Below, in pieces: positions 49,720 to 58,278 of a DNA stretch of 64,000 nucleotides. This stretch comes from CAYSCW01 sp964449165 (GTDB lineage Bacteria > Acidobacteriota > Aminicenantia > Aminicenantales > Aminicenantaceae), in contig CAYVAT010000015.1 in NCBI GenBank assembly GCA_964449165.1, forward strand, positions 1-64,000, written 5' to 3'. Each line of letters starts with the position of its first letter. Positions within the stretch are counted from its first letter, which is position 1. Both the position numbers and the translations under genes were made by a program. The notes beneath the pieces were generated by a model, which worked only from the letters and a program-made list of their open reading frames with translations, did not search any database and was not told the origin of the DNA.

Positions 49720-50345
49720 TGAGTAAGAAGTTAAAGAAAAGAGCTGAGATGATTGAACTTCAATTATCTTTTAAGGAATCGGAGAGAGGTGCCGCCCTCA
49801 TCGTAGTTATCCTAGTCCTGGCTTTCATGTTGACCATTGGGATGGTGCTTCTTACAGTGACCGGAACAGGCCCCAAAGTGGCGGCAAACATCCGTACACA
49901 GGAGCAGGCTTTCAATGCGGCTGAAGCAGGGTTTGATTCCTCCTGGATTGCTGTAGAAAATTTTTTTGTCAATGAAGCCTGGACAAGTTTCGATGGGCAC
50001 TACCTCAACGAACCATACGGAATAGACCTTCCGCAGGATGCTAGTTATTTTCGGAAATTAACTGATTTAGAGCTGTTGAATCTACTCGATCCAGATGATG
50101 ACGGAACTTGCGATTACGCTAATGTCATTTTCTTCAAACAACTTTACCATATCGATGAGAATGGAGACCTGGATATTCGCTACACCTATACTGCCTTTTT
50201 GATCGATGATGAGGCAGGGGGAGGAATCACTGATCCAGGAGATGCTCTTTTGGTTTGCATAGGTGTTTTTGATCAGGGAAGCAACGTTACCACATCAAGA
50301 TTGGAAGTCGGGCTTGCCATAGAGCTTCCAGGCGCAACCTATTGA
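49719..50345 (+). CDS. PilX-like minor pilin
   Basis: N-terminal segment ERGAALIVVILVLAFML (near residues 23-39) followed by NIRTQEQAFNAAEAGFDSSW, the typical PilX pattern; it lacks the FTxxE cleavage context, as PilX often does. 208 aa. Coupled with pilW (TAATG overlap). Confidence 0.85.
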   Translation: MSKKLKKRAEMIELQLSFKESERGAALIVVILVLAFMLTIGMVLLTVTGTGPKVAANIRTQEQAFNAAEAGFDSSWIAVENFFVNEAWTSFDGHYLNEPYGIDLPQDASYFRKLTDLELLNLLDPDDDGTCDYANVIFFKQLYHIDENGDLDIRYTYTAFLIDDEAGGGITDPGDALLVCIGVFDQGSNVTTSRLEVGLAIELPGATY

Positions 50346-50365
50346 GTATAAAAGAGAGGGGAAAA

Positions 50366-53300
50366 ATGAAAAAGAGAAGGATATTTTGGCTGCTCTTTCT
50401 TCCTGCGACTATCATTGTTTTGTTGCTGGCCACAAATTTCTGGGCACAGGAAGAATGCGTGGAGTATACGGGAAGCTTTACCGAAAATTTTAACACCGAG
50501 GATTACAAGGATATCCAGTACAGTTCTGTGGCCAATTGGCCGCCAGGCCCTGTGTCGTTGAATTACTTAGGGGCCAACTTTGAAGTAACAGAACCTTCCG
50601 GTATGGGAGCCAAAATCTATGTCTGCGATGCTGGCGATTTCGACGGTGACGGCTATCCGGACTTGATTGGGCTGGATATCGAAAATAACTATCGGCTGAT
50701 CTTGGTCAGGAACTATTTTGAGGATGCAGATGGAGATGGAGTGGATGATGATGGAGTTATCTTTATGATCGATCCCAATGAAGTCTATGATACAGGCCTT
50801 GTGGTCGGTCCGGCTTCTGTGACCGTGGCTGATTACAATGACGACGGACTGCTCGACTTCTTCTTCTACAAAAACAGACTCGATGAATTTGGGTACACTG
50901 ATTTCGTAGCGGCCATGTACATCAACGAGGGGACAGAGAGTGACCCGGATTTTCAGCCTTACTATTCTTCACCTAGCTTGGATTTCACCCAGAAATTTAT
51001 GAACGCTCACATCTACTGCAACTGGGCAGCCGATCATCTCTGCTCTGTGGACATCGATAATGATGATGATATCGATGTCTTGGTCATCAGCCAAGATAAG
51101 ATATTTCTTATTCGGAATCCCGGTACTGAGGATTTCGAACTGGATAATTTCGCTATCAGTGAGCTGAATTACGATCAGACGACAGGTTTTACCATTGGAT
51201 ACCAAGGCTCATCCATCGATGCCGCAGATTTCGATAAAGATGGAGATGTGGATATCATAGGAGGCACGGTTAACGATATCGCCTATCTTGTCTACTACGA
51301 GAATGATGGAACAGGATATTTCACCCGTCATGAAATACCCATCCCCGAGCCCAGTGTGACCGGGACGGTAGCCACATGTGTGGCCGATTTTGACCATAAC
51401 GGTTTTATCGATATCTTTGGCGCTAATGACAGATGGAATGCGGGAAACTACGCCCATATGTGGATCATGAAAAACAATGGATTGAAGGGGGAAGCAGGGG
51501 AAGGAGAAGTTCCTGTAGACTTTGAATTCAAGTGTCTCAACGACTGTGAACCTATTTTGCCTGATCCTCATGATGTGGATATGAGTGCTTATCTGGACTA
51601 TGACCAGGATGGAGACATGGATGTGGTTCTGGCCGATGCAAACCACTCGGGAGACTATTATCTGATCATCAACCAGCTGGCGCCTGTCTACGCCCTCTCT
51701 GGAGAGGCCCGCTCCACAAGCTACACATCGGATGTCGACCCTGTACGCTACGCTATCACCAAGGCAAGGATCTCAGATCTCAGACAGGCAGTCGGGGGAG
51801 GCTCCAGCGACGGCCTTACGGTGGAGTACTATTTTTCGAATAACGGCAGAGACTGGGAATTCTATAAACGATACGAAGGTGACGAAATCCATGATTATTC
51901 CGGCCTTGAGTGGCATACATTCAACCATTTTGGCACTCATCTGATGTGGAAAGCCCTCCTCACTGCCGAAGAAGATGAAATGGAGGAGTATGAGGGAGCA
52001 TCTTTTGATACGCCTTTGATTCATGAGATTACCATGGAGTATGTCTTTGTGGATAGGCGGGAATATTCTCGCACTTCTGTGGCTGTGACCACGGTCAAAG
52101 ATGCAGACGATGAGGAGAAAAAACTGGTCATTGCTGGTACTTTCTATTTCCCAGGGTGGCAGGGTCACCTCCGGGCTTATGATGTCTCAGGTATGGATTA
52201 TGAAGAGTCTTCTTATTCTACTTTGAGGACAGTAACCCGTCCCGATTTTTCCGCTCCCTCGGGAAGAGAGATCGTGGCTTCGGGAGTGGAGATACTCTGG
52301 GATGCAGGAGAGTTACTTGACTCTCGATCTCAAAGCACTCGGACCATTTATACAGCCCATTATGTCGATTCTGATTTTGTTAGAATCGATTTCTCGGAAG
52401 GTAATGTGGATATTCTCGGGCCCATCCTGCAGGATGTCAACAACGATAACCAGGGCTTAATCCGGTTTGTCAGAGGGGAAGATCGTTACTGGAAACTAGG
52501 CGATATCAACCACTCCAATCCTCTCGTCGTTGGGCCTCCAGGAGGATTGGCCAGTCAGATGGGAGATGGTTATTCCGATTTTATGAGTAACTGGCAGGAC
52601 AGGCGGAAAGTCGTCTATGTGGGAGCCAATGATGGTACGCTTCATTGTTTTGATGCCTTGACTGGAGAAGAAATCTGGGCCTTTATCCCTTATAACCTTC
52701 TTCCCAAGCTCAAGAACATGTGGGTGGTGGACCAAGCAACAGGCGACAGATTCTTTGTTAGAGACGTTTATGTGGATGGATCTCCTATGGCAGCCGATGT
52801 GTTTATAGATGCAGACGGAAACGGAAGCCAGGAGTGGCGAACCGTTCTCATCTGTGGCCAAGGGCCAGGGAAGGGAAGCACTGTTGGTGGAGGAACAAAT
52901 TACTATTTTGCTCTGGATATCACCGATCCCTATAATCCTCAGCCTCTGTGGGAAGTGACTCATGAAAAGATGGGAGAGACTTGGTCTGTCCCATCCATAG
53001 GCAAAGTGGTTAAGGAGAATGATGATACCTGGGTTGCTTTTACTGGTTCCGGCTATGACAACAATCCCAGCCAGACTGTAGGAAATGTATTCTATGCCGT
53101 GGAAATCGAGAGCGGTGAGGTGTTCTGGAGCTACGAGGTTTCCGATGTCGACACCTCTTCGGAGTTTCCCAACATTCCCTGCACCATTCCCGCTTCCTCA
53201 ACCGTCGTGGACTTGGATGAAGACGGGTATGCAGATCGGGCCTATTTCGGCGACCTGGATGGAAGGCTGTGGAGGCTTGATGCGAGCGTCGAGTTCCATG

Positions 53301-53968
53301 TGCAAGGAAGCAATATCTCTTGGGATTCCGAGATCGATGCGATCTATGAAGATGCCGACAACTACCCTATCTTGAGTAAACCTGCTGTCTGGGTAGATCC
53401 CAATTCGGCAGTTCCTCTTCCCCGCATCTACTTCGGAACCGGTGGCGATGATGGGGCGCCGAGCACAGCCACCTACTCTTTTATTGCCCTTAAGGATGGG
53501 GAAACGCCGGAAGTAGAATGGTTTTTGGGCGACCCGGATACCCTCAATCTATCTGAAGAGAAGGACAAAGGAGATTTGGGGATAGGAGAGAAGGTATGGG
53601 CTGATCCGAAGGTGGCCAATTTTATCTGTTATTTTAGTACTCTAACCGGAAACATCGAGAGTGTCGATCCCTGCGAGAATATTGCAGGATTGGGAAAGCT
53701 TTATGGAAGATACACCAGCTCGGTGGCAGGCTCTTTGATCGGAGGAACAGCATTCAAGACATCAACTGGGCCAGTAGAGAGCTTGAGCTTGACCTCAAAG
53801 ACCAGGGCTGCCGTTACTCTCGGTGAAACCGATAAAACCCAGGGGAATATTCGGAAGCGAGAGGTCTACATCCAGGAGTATGATTCCACTATTCAAAAGC
53901 TGGAACAGCCCGTTGGAACCCTTCTGACTATCAAGTCCTGGAGAGAGGTCTATAAAATAATAAGATAA
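50366..53968 (+). CDS. pilY1: PilY1-like pilus tip/adhesin protein
   Basis: Very large secreted protein (1200 aa) with signal peptide (MKKRRIFWLLFLPATIIVLL). The N-terminal half has several FG-GAP-like repeats with calcium-binding loops (DFDGDGYPD, DADGDGVDDDG, DFDKDGDVD, DQDGDMD). The C-terminal half is the PilC/PilY1 beta-propeller with VYVGANDGTLHCFDALTGEE near 755 and DLDEDGYADRAYFGDLDG near 950. Starts at the ATG preceded by GAGAGGGG, not the frame start at 50342. Last of the minor pilin operon; expected to sit at the pilus tip. Confidence 0.92.
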   Translation: MKKRRIFWLLFLPATIIVLLLATNFWAQEECVEYTGSFTENFNTEDYKDIQYSSVANWPPGPVSLNYLGANFEVTEPSGMGAKIYVCDAGDFDGDGYPDLIGLDIENNYRLILVRNYFEDADGDGVDDDGVIFMIDPNEVYDTGLVVGPASVTVADYNDDGLLDFFFYKNRLDEFGYTDFVAAMYINEGTESDPDFQPYYSSPSLDFTQKFMNAHIYCNWAADHLCSVDIDNDDDIDVLVISQDKIFLIRNPGTEDFELDNFAISELNYDQTTGFTIGYQGSSIDAADFDKDGDVDIIGGTVNDIAYLVYYENDGTGYFTRHEIPIPEPSVTGTVATCVADFDHNGFIDIFGANDRWNAGNYAHMWIMKNNGLKGEAGEGEVPVDFEFKCLNDCEPILPDPHDVDMSAYLDYDQDGDMDVVLADANHSGDYYLIINQLAPVYALSGEARSTSYTSDVDPVRYAITKARISDLRQAVGGGSSDGLTVEYYFSNNGRDWEFYKRYEGDEIHDYSGLEWHTFNHFGTHLMWKALLTAEEDEMEEYEGASFDTPLIHEITMEYVFVDRREYSRTSVAVTTVKDADDEEKKLVIAGTFYFPGWQGHLRAYDVSGMDYEESSYSTLRTVTRPDFSAPSGREIVASGVEILWDAGELLDSRSQSTRTIYTAHYVDSDFVRIDFSEGNVDILGPILQDVNNDNQGLIRFVRGEDRYWKLGDINHSNPLVVGPPGGLASQMGDGYSDFMSNWQDRRKVVYVGANDGTLHCFDALTGEEIWAFIPYNLLPKLKNMWVVDQATGDRFFVRDVYVDGSPMAADVFIDADGNGSQEWRTVLICGQGPGKGSTVGGGTNYYFALDITDPYNPQPLWEVTHEKMGETWSVPSIGKVVKENDDTWVAFTGSGYDNNPSQTVGNVFYAVEIESGEVFWSYEVSDVDTSSEFPNIPCTIPASSTVVDLDEDGYADRAYFGDLDGRLWRLDASVEFHVQGSNISWDSEIDAIYEDADNYPILSKPAVWVDPNSAVPLPRIYFGTGGDDGAPSTATYSFIALKDGETPEVEWFLGDPDTLNLSEEKDKGDLGIGEKVWADPKVANFICYFSTLTGNIESVDPCENIAGLGKLYGRYTSSVAGSLIGGTAFKTSTGPVESLSLTSKTRAAVTLGETDKTQGNIRKREVYIQEYDSTIQKLEQPVGTLLTIKSWREVYKIIR

Positions 53969-54029
53969 GACTGCCAGTCCTTTTAGTCGTCTCTGCTTTT
54001 CACAGCATCATCAGTCCAGAACACAAAAT

Positions 54030-54052
54030 CCCCCCATCGCTCCCTTAGGGGG
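54030..54052 (-). terminator. Hairpin over the pilD stop codon
   Basis: On the minus strand CCCCC (54052-54048) and GGGGG (54035-54031) enclose the TAA of pilD (54045-54047) and are followed by ATTTTG. A weak rho-independent terminator with a short U-run; also serves the convergent end of pilY1. Confidence 0.4.
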
Positions 54053-54821
54053 CCAGATTCTTATAGAGGGAAAAGTAGGATGTGATTATTTTTTTCCCCC
54101 AGATAAGAGCGACAAAGGCGGCTGCGGCAAGAAAAGATCCGAAGGGAAGAGAATACTGAAGATTCTTCTTTTTGATAAGGATAAAAATCCCTCCAAAAAG
54201 AGCTCCAATGAAGGAGGCTAGAACCAGTGTGAAAAGGCTCAAGCGCCAGCCTAGATATGCTCCGATCATCAACATCATGGTCACATCCCCCATCCCCAGG
54301 CCCTCTTTTTTCCGTAATAAATAATAGGCTCCATAGACAAAAAGCAGGAACCCAGCTCCACTGACTGCTCCCATCAGAGCTTGGCGCAGGTTTAAATCCG
54401 GGCGAATGAGAGAATAAATTAGGGCAAGCAGCAGGACTGGGAGAGTGATTTCATCAGGAAGGATTTGATGAAAAAAATCAATAAATCCTAAGGTGACCAA
54501 AGCGCTGAAAAAAAGAGAGGAGGCGAAGAAAGAAAGGCTCAGGGAATATTCATTGTAAAGGAGAAGCAAGCCCAGTGGAGTCAATAATTCGACCAGTGGG
54601 TAAGAAGGAGAGATTCTGGCCTTACAGTGTCGGCATTTTCCTCCAAGGAGAATGAAGGAGAAAAGAGGAATGTTGTCGTAGAATCTGATTTTCTGATGGC
54701 AGTGAGGGCATGATGAGGACGGCTTCACCAAGCTCATTCTCCGCGGAAGCCGGTAGATCACTACATTCAGGAAGCTGCCCCAGGCGAGGCCGAAGAGGAT
54801 GATGAGAATTATCTCTTCCAT
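54045..54821 (-). CDS. pilD: Prepilin peptidase/N-methyltransferase PilD
   Basis: Cuts the leader of prepilins and methylates the new N-terminus. N-terminal methylase domain with two C-x2-C zinc pairs (CPHCHQ, CRHCKA, residues 38-67). Catalytic aspartates are D in FIDFFHQILPDEI near 118-128 and the GxGD motif GLGMGD near 177. About eight helices; 258 aa. It overlaps the TPR gene start by 13 bases and is the last gene of an operon with an ABC transporter. Confidence 0.94.
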   Translation of the reverse strand: MEEIILIILFGLAWGSFLNVVIYRLPRRMSLVKPSSSCPHCHQKIRFYDNIPLFSFILLGGKCRHCKARISPSYPLVELLTPLGLLLLYNEYSLSLSFFASSLFFSALVTLGFIDFFHQILPDEITLPVLLLALIYSLIRPDLNLRQALMGAVSGAGFLLFVYGAYYLLRKKEGLGMGDVTMMLMIGAYLGWRLSLFTLVLASFIGALFGGIFILIKKKNLQYSLPFGSFLAAAAFVALIWGKKIITSYFSLYKNLAP

Positions 54822-55645
54822 GGGATTGACGCAGCCTTGACTTCTCCTTTCTGAGGGTCATAGAGATAGTCTTTGCCGTCCCGATCTTGGGGGAGGACAT
54901 TTAAAATACCGGATCTCAAAAGCTGAGACAGATTGGCTGGATTCCGGCCGTATCTCTGCTTGTATTTTTCAATCGCTTCATGGATGGTTTGGATATCCAT
55001 CGCCGATTTGACCTGGTAGAGATGGTTGTCGGCGATTTTTTTTACCCTCTCATCTTGGGCGTTGTTGAAGACATCCAGCCATGTGTCCCAAGCTGTCTGG
55101 TAATCAGCAAGCTTGTATGCTGCATTGGCGTAGAGGCGCTTGGTAATGGGAGGGGCCCCTTCGATTGCTATAGTCTTCTTGTAATATTCACGGGCAAGTG
55201 TATAGTCTCGGCTTATCATCTGTGCGTAGTGTGCGGCCTGGAAAGGGAAGATCCATTGATCAGGGTTTTTCTCCAGGCCTCTATCCAGGATCTTATAGGC
55301 TAGATTTATGTCCTTGGCTTCGTAGATGGCAATCATGGCCCCGATTTCGTAGGGGTCGAGATAGCGCGGGTCCAACTCGGAGATGACCGAGAAGATGTGG
55401 TCGAGATGTTCAAATCTGTTTACCACAGTATAGGTTGTGTAATATTGAATGGCCCACAGATAGACAAGATCAGCAAGCAAGGAGGAGTAACCGAAGGTGG
55501 TATATTTCAGGTATTTTCCGGAAGGGATGTAGATGATGGAAGCACCTGGTATTTTTTCACGTTTGATCCTGTCAACCTTGATTTTGAGTCCCATGAAAGC
55601 GCCCAAACTGAGGATGAGGATTAAAACCACAAAGTTCTTCTTCAT
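54809..55645 (-). CDS. TPR protein in the pilD operon (PilG-like position)
   Basis: One N-terminal anchor helix (residues 3-20) followed by helical repeats of the TPR kind (DPYEIGAMIAIYEAKDINLA, ALKILDRGLEKNP-like AYKILDRGLEKNPDQW, DYTLAREYYKKTIAIEG). 278-residue periplasmic protein with a small C-terminal domain (RYGRNPANLSQLLRSG, then a DYLYDPQKGEV beta hairpin seen in many pseudopilin-linked proteins). The start is the ATG at 55645, after the permease stop. Position matches the accessory PilG of Myxococcus only by order. Confidence 0.6.
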   Translation of the reverse strand: MKKNFVVLILILSLGAFMGLKIKVDRIKREKIPGASIIYIPSGKYLKYTTFGYSSLLADLVYLWAIQYYTTYTVVNRFEHLDHIFSVISELDPRYLDPYEIGAMIAIYEAKDINLAYKILDRGLEKNPDQWIFPFQAAHYAQMISRDYTLAREYYKKTIAIEGAPPITKRLYANAAYKLADYQTAWDTWLDVFNNAQDERVKKIADNHLYQVKSAMDIQTIHEAIEKYKQRYGRNPANLSQLLRSGILNVLPQDRDGKDYLYDPQKGEVKAASIPWKR

Positions 55646-55647
55646 AA

Positions 55648-56412
55648 TCAAGTAAAGTCTCTCTTCCTGAACACAAGCATGGCCAAAGCAAGAAGGAATA
55701 TAGAATAAAATATTCCATAGACAAAGGAGTAGAAGAAGATCTCTGAGGGGATGGGCAGGTTATGGACCACTTCGGTTTTAAAATTAAAATTTTCCAGGTC
55801 AGGAAGGAAGGTATACAGTATTTGAATGAGGATTTTTCCTATCCCTGGATTCATTTTATTGATGCTGTTCTCCAGCCCCCAGGATGTGTGTCCGATGAGG
55901 TAGAAAGAGAGAGAGAAGATGGAACTCAGGATGGGAGTAGAGAAGCAGGAAAAAAGGAGGGCCACTGCTGTAATCAGGCAAATTTCGATAAAGATGTAGG
56001 CGATAGCTATCAACAACTTCCATTCAATCGTGAAGGTGTGAAAGAAGACCAGGACAAGAAATATGAAACTCATCAAGAGAAGCATGATGAAAAGAGTCAG
56101 GATCAGGCCCAGATATTTTCCGAGCAGGAATTGATAGCGATGGATGGGCTTGGAAAGGATGGTGTAGACAGTCTTCTTATCAATCTCTTTGTAAACAAGG
56201 CCTGTGCCCATCAGGATGGCCATCAGTGCCCCGAAAAGGGAAAGAGAACTCAGCCCCACATCCTTTATTATTTTGACTCTGTCGCCCACGGTGAGGAGAG
56301 CCAGAAGGCGGGAGAAAGCGATACAAACGGCAGCGAAAAAAAGAAGCAAATACAGGATTCTGTCTCTTATCGCTTCCTTGAATGTGTTTGAAGCTATGGC
56401 TCTGATTTTCAT
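55648..56412 (-). CDS. ABC-2 type permease (PilI-like position)
   Basis: Membrane part of an ABC transporter: six helices over 254 residues, with the ABC-2 segments NTFKEAIRDRILYLLLFFA at the N-terminus and GTGLVYKEIDKKTVYTILSKP near 68-88 (coupling helix). It overlaps the ATPase gene by four bases (ATGA). Substrate unknown; link to pilus function inferred from pilD. Confidence 0.85.
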   Translation of the reverse strand: MKIRAIASNTFKEAIRDRILYLLLFFAAVCIAFSRLLALLTVGDRVKIIKDVGLSSLSLFGALMAILMGTGLVYKEIDKKTVYTILSKPIHRYQFLLGKYLGLILTLFIMLLLMSFIFLVLVFFHTFTIEWKLLIAIAYIFIEICLITAVALLFSCFSTPILSSIFSLSFYLIGHTSWGLENSINKMNPGIGKILIQILYTFLPDLENFNFKTEVVHNLPIPSEIFFYSFVYGIFYSIFLLALAMLVFRKRDFT

Positions 56413-57326
56413 CCTTTTTTCACCATATCCACAAACAGGTCCTCCAGAGTTTCGGTTCGGGGGATAAGGGAGTGTATAGTTCCTTTTTCTGACCGGACCA
56501 GGCGGAGGACTTGATCGATTTTTTCTTCTTGGTATACTTTGAGAAGAATCTTTTCTCCGTGAGTTGACATAGCATCCCCCAATCCACGAAGCTTTTGATC
56601 GTCCACTCCGGAGAGAACAATTTCTGTAAACAAGATTTCCTCTGCGATCAGATCCTGAAGCTTCCCCTGGCTGCTGATTTCTCCGTTGACGAGGATGGCA
56701 ACCCGGTCGCAGATCATCTCGATATCCTGGAGGATGTGGGAACAGAGGAATACAGTCTTTCCCTCTTCTTTAAGCCGGACGATAATATCTCTTATTTCCT
56801 TTCTTCCCAAGGGATCAAGACCTCCCAGAGGCTCATCCAGAAAGATGAGAGAAGGCTCATGGATAAGGGCTTGGGCCAGACCTATTCTTTGAAGCATCCC
56901 CCGGGAGAACTTCCGGAGCTGTACATGTGCTGAGCGTTCCAGTCCAACCAGCCTGAGCATGGTTTCGATTTTCTTTTTTCTTTCCTTTTTGGCGATGAGG
57001 GTTAGTTGGCAGCAAAAATGCAGAAATTCTGAAGCTGTTAAATAGTCATAAAAATATGGATTTTCAGGAAGATAACCTATCCGTTCCTTTGCTTCTAGGG
57101 AGAGGTGAGGGAGGCTGAAAATTTCGATGTTTCCCCTGTCTGGAAAAATAAGCCCCAAGATGCATTTGAGAGTGGTGGTTTTGCCCGCTCCGTTGGGACC
57201 CAGATAACCGAAGATTTCACCTCCCTCCACATCGAGGGAAATTCCTCTGAGGATCTTCTTTTTTCTGGGGATGAAACCAGATTTGAAGGATTTGTGGAGG
57301 TCAGAAATTTTAAGCACAACATTCAT
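56409..57326 (-). CDS. ABC transporter ATP-binding protein (PilH-like position)
   Basis: Walker A GPNGAGKTTT near residue 44, signature FSRGMLQRIGLAQAL near 140, Walker B LIFLDEPLGGLD near 160 and switch histidine in LCSHI near 195. 305 aa with a C-terminal DUF4162-like domain. Leads the operon ATPase-permease-TPR-pilD. In Myxococcus the pilG, pilH and pilI genes for an ABC transporter lie next to pilD and are needed for pili; the same grouping here suggests a like role. Confidence 0.9.
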   Translation of the reverse strand: MNVVLKISDLHKSFKSGFIPRKKKILRGISLDVEGGEIFGYLGPNGAGKTTTLKCILGLIFPDRGNIEIFSLPHLSLEAKERIGYLPENPYFYDYLTASEFLHFCCQLTLIAKKERKKKIETMLRLVGLERSAHVQLRKFSRGMLQRIGLAQALIHEPSLIFLDEPLGGLDPLGRKEIRDIIVRLKEEGKTVFLCSHILQDIEMICDRVAILVNGEISSQGKLQDLIAEEILFTEIVLSGVDDQKLRGLGDAMSTHGEKILLKVYQEEKIDQVLRLVRSEKGTIHSLIPRTETLEDLFVDMVKKG

Positions 57327-57659
57327 AGGATCTTTCCATTATATTTAAATAAAATCAGTTTTTATTTCAATCGTTTTTTATAATTCGGTCGCATTTCCAT
57401 TTCCGCGATGAGTGAAGATATTTCATTGAGTGAGGTAACAAGGCGGCGGTTTCTGTCTATCCGACGCCTTATAACTCTAATGAGCTCCAACTCTAATTGA
57501 GTACTCAATCAGGAATAATATGCTGGAGTGAGTCAGAGTCGATGGTTATGTAGAAANNNNNNNNNNNNNNNNNNNNNNNNNNNNNNNNNNNNNNNNNNNN
57601 NNNNNNNNNNNNNNNNNNNNNNNNNNNNNNNNNNNNNNNNNNNNNNNNNNNNNNNNTAC
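57327..57659. other. Gap with assembly break and half repeat
   Basis: Holds part of the dispersed repeat (57408-57470) and the N run with its flanking 55-nt duplicate. No gene is seen; the true length of this gap is uncertain. Confidence 0.6.
57408..57470. repeat. Dispersed repeat, half copy 5 with shared flank
   Basis: GATGAGTGAAGATATTTC through GGTTTCTGTCTATCC matches the segment before and at the left arm of copy 4 (60759-60816), then diverges; the right arm is missing. AAGGCG (57440-57445) and CGCCTT (57465-57470) form a different short palindrome. Confidence 0.55.
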
Positions 57660-57711
57660 TCAATCAGGAATAATATGCTGGAGTGAGTCAGAGTCGATGG
57701 TTATGTAGAAA
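57502..57711. other. Assembly gap: identical 55-nt ends around 100 N
   Basis: 57502-57556 and 57657-57711 are identical (start TACTCAATCAGG, end TATGTAGAAA) and flank exactly 100 N. Such equal ends are what a de Bruijn assembler leaves when two contigs share one k-mer; the real genome may have a single copy and no gap. Confidence 0.85.
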
Positions 57712-58220
57712 TCGCTTCCTAGATAGAGAAGAGGACGCACTTCTCCAGGATTGAGCACTCCTTCCTCGTTGAATACCTTTTCTTCTTCATGGATGGCAAG
57801 CACTTGTCCCACAAACAGATCATGATCGCCATAGGCTCGTATTTCCGCAACCTTGCACTCGAAGCAAACATATGCCTCTGCGAAGATGGGCGAGCTTATG
57901 ATTTTTGAAGGAGCTAGCTTGACCTGGAATTCTTTGATTTTGTCCATGTCATGACCGGATTTTCTTCCCATTTGAGCCGACAGTTTTACTTTCTCGGCGC
58001 TTAGAAAATTGGCTGTGAACTCCCTTGCTTCAGAGATAACTTGATGGGTGAAGCGCTTCTTACTGATGAGAACGCCAAACAGAGGAGGATCAAAGGAAAG
58101 AGCTGTATGCCAGGCGCAGGCCATGTAATTGACAAGATTTCCCGACCGGGCTCCCACGATGGCGACTGTGTAAGGATAAAAATACTGGAACTTCTTGAAT
58201 TGGGTTAAGAATTTTTTCAT
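57660..58220 (-). CDS. Flavin reductase-like FMN-binding protein
   Basis: Split-barrel FMN protein of the flavin reductase (DIM6/NTAB) family that reduces flavin with NAD(P)H or acts as an FMN oxidoreductase. Signatures: YPYTVAIVGARSGNLVNYM near residues 14-32, LSFDPPLFGVLISKKRFTH near 42-60, and the FECKVAEIRAYGDHDLFVGQV strand near 118-138. 186 aa. The ATG at 58220 has a textbook AAGGAGGT. Its stop lies within the sequence duplicated around the N run, so the gene is complete either way. It follows a ferritin-like gene by 58 bases. Confidence 0.85.
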   Translation of the reverse strand: MKKFLTQFKKFQYFYPYTVAIVGARSGNLVNYMACAWHTALSFDPPLFGVLISKKRFTHQVISEAREFTANFLSAEKVKLSAQMGRKSGHDMDKIKEFQVKLAPSKIISSPIFAEAYVCFECKVAEIRAYGDHDLFVGQVLAIHEEEKVFNEEGVLNPGEVRPLLYLGSDFYITIDSDSLQHIIPD

Positions 58221-58278
58221 AGCTACCTCCTTGGAGCTTTTCTCCAATTACTTTCCGAGAATTTAAGACCGACGGCAT

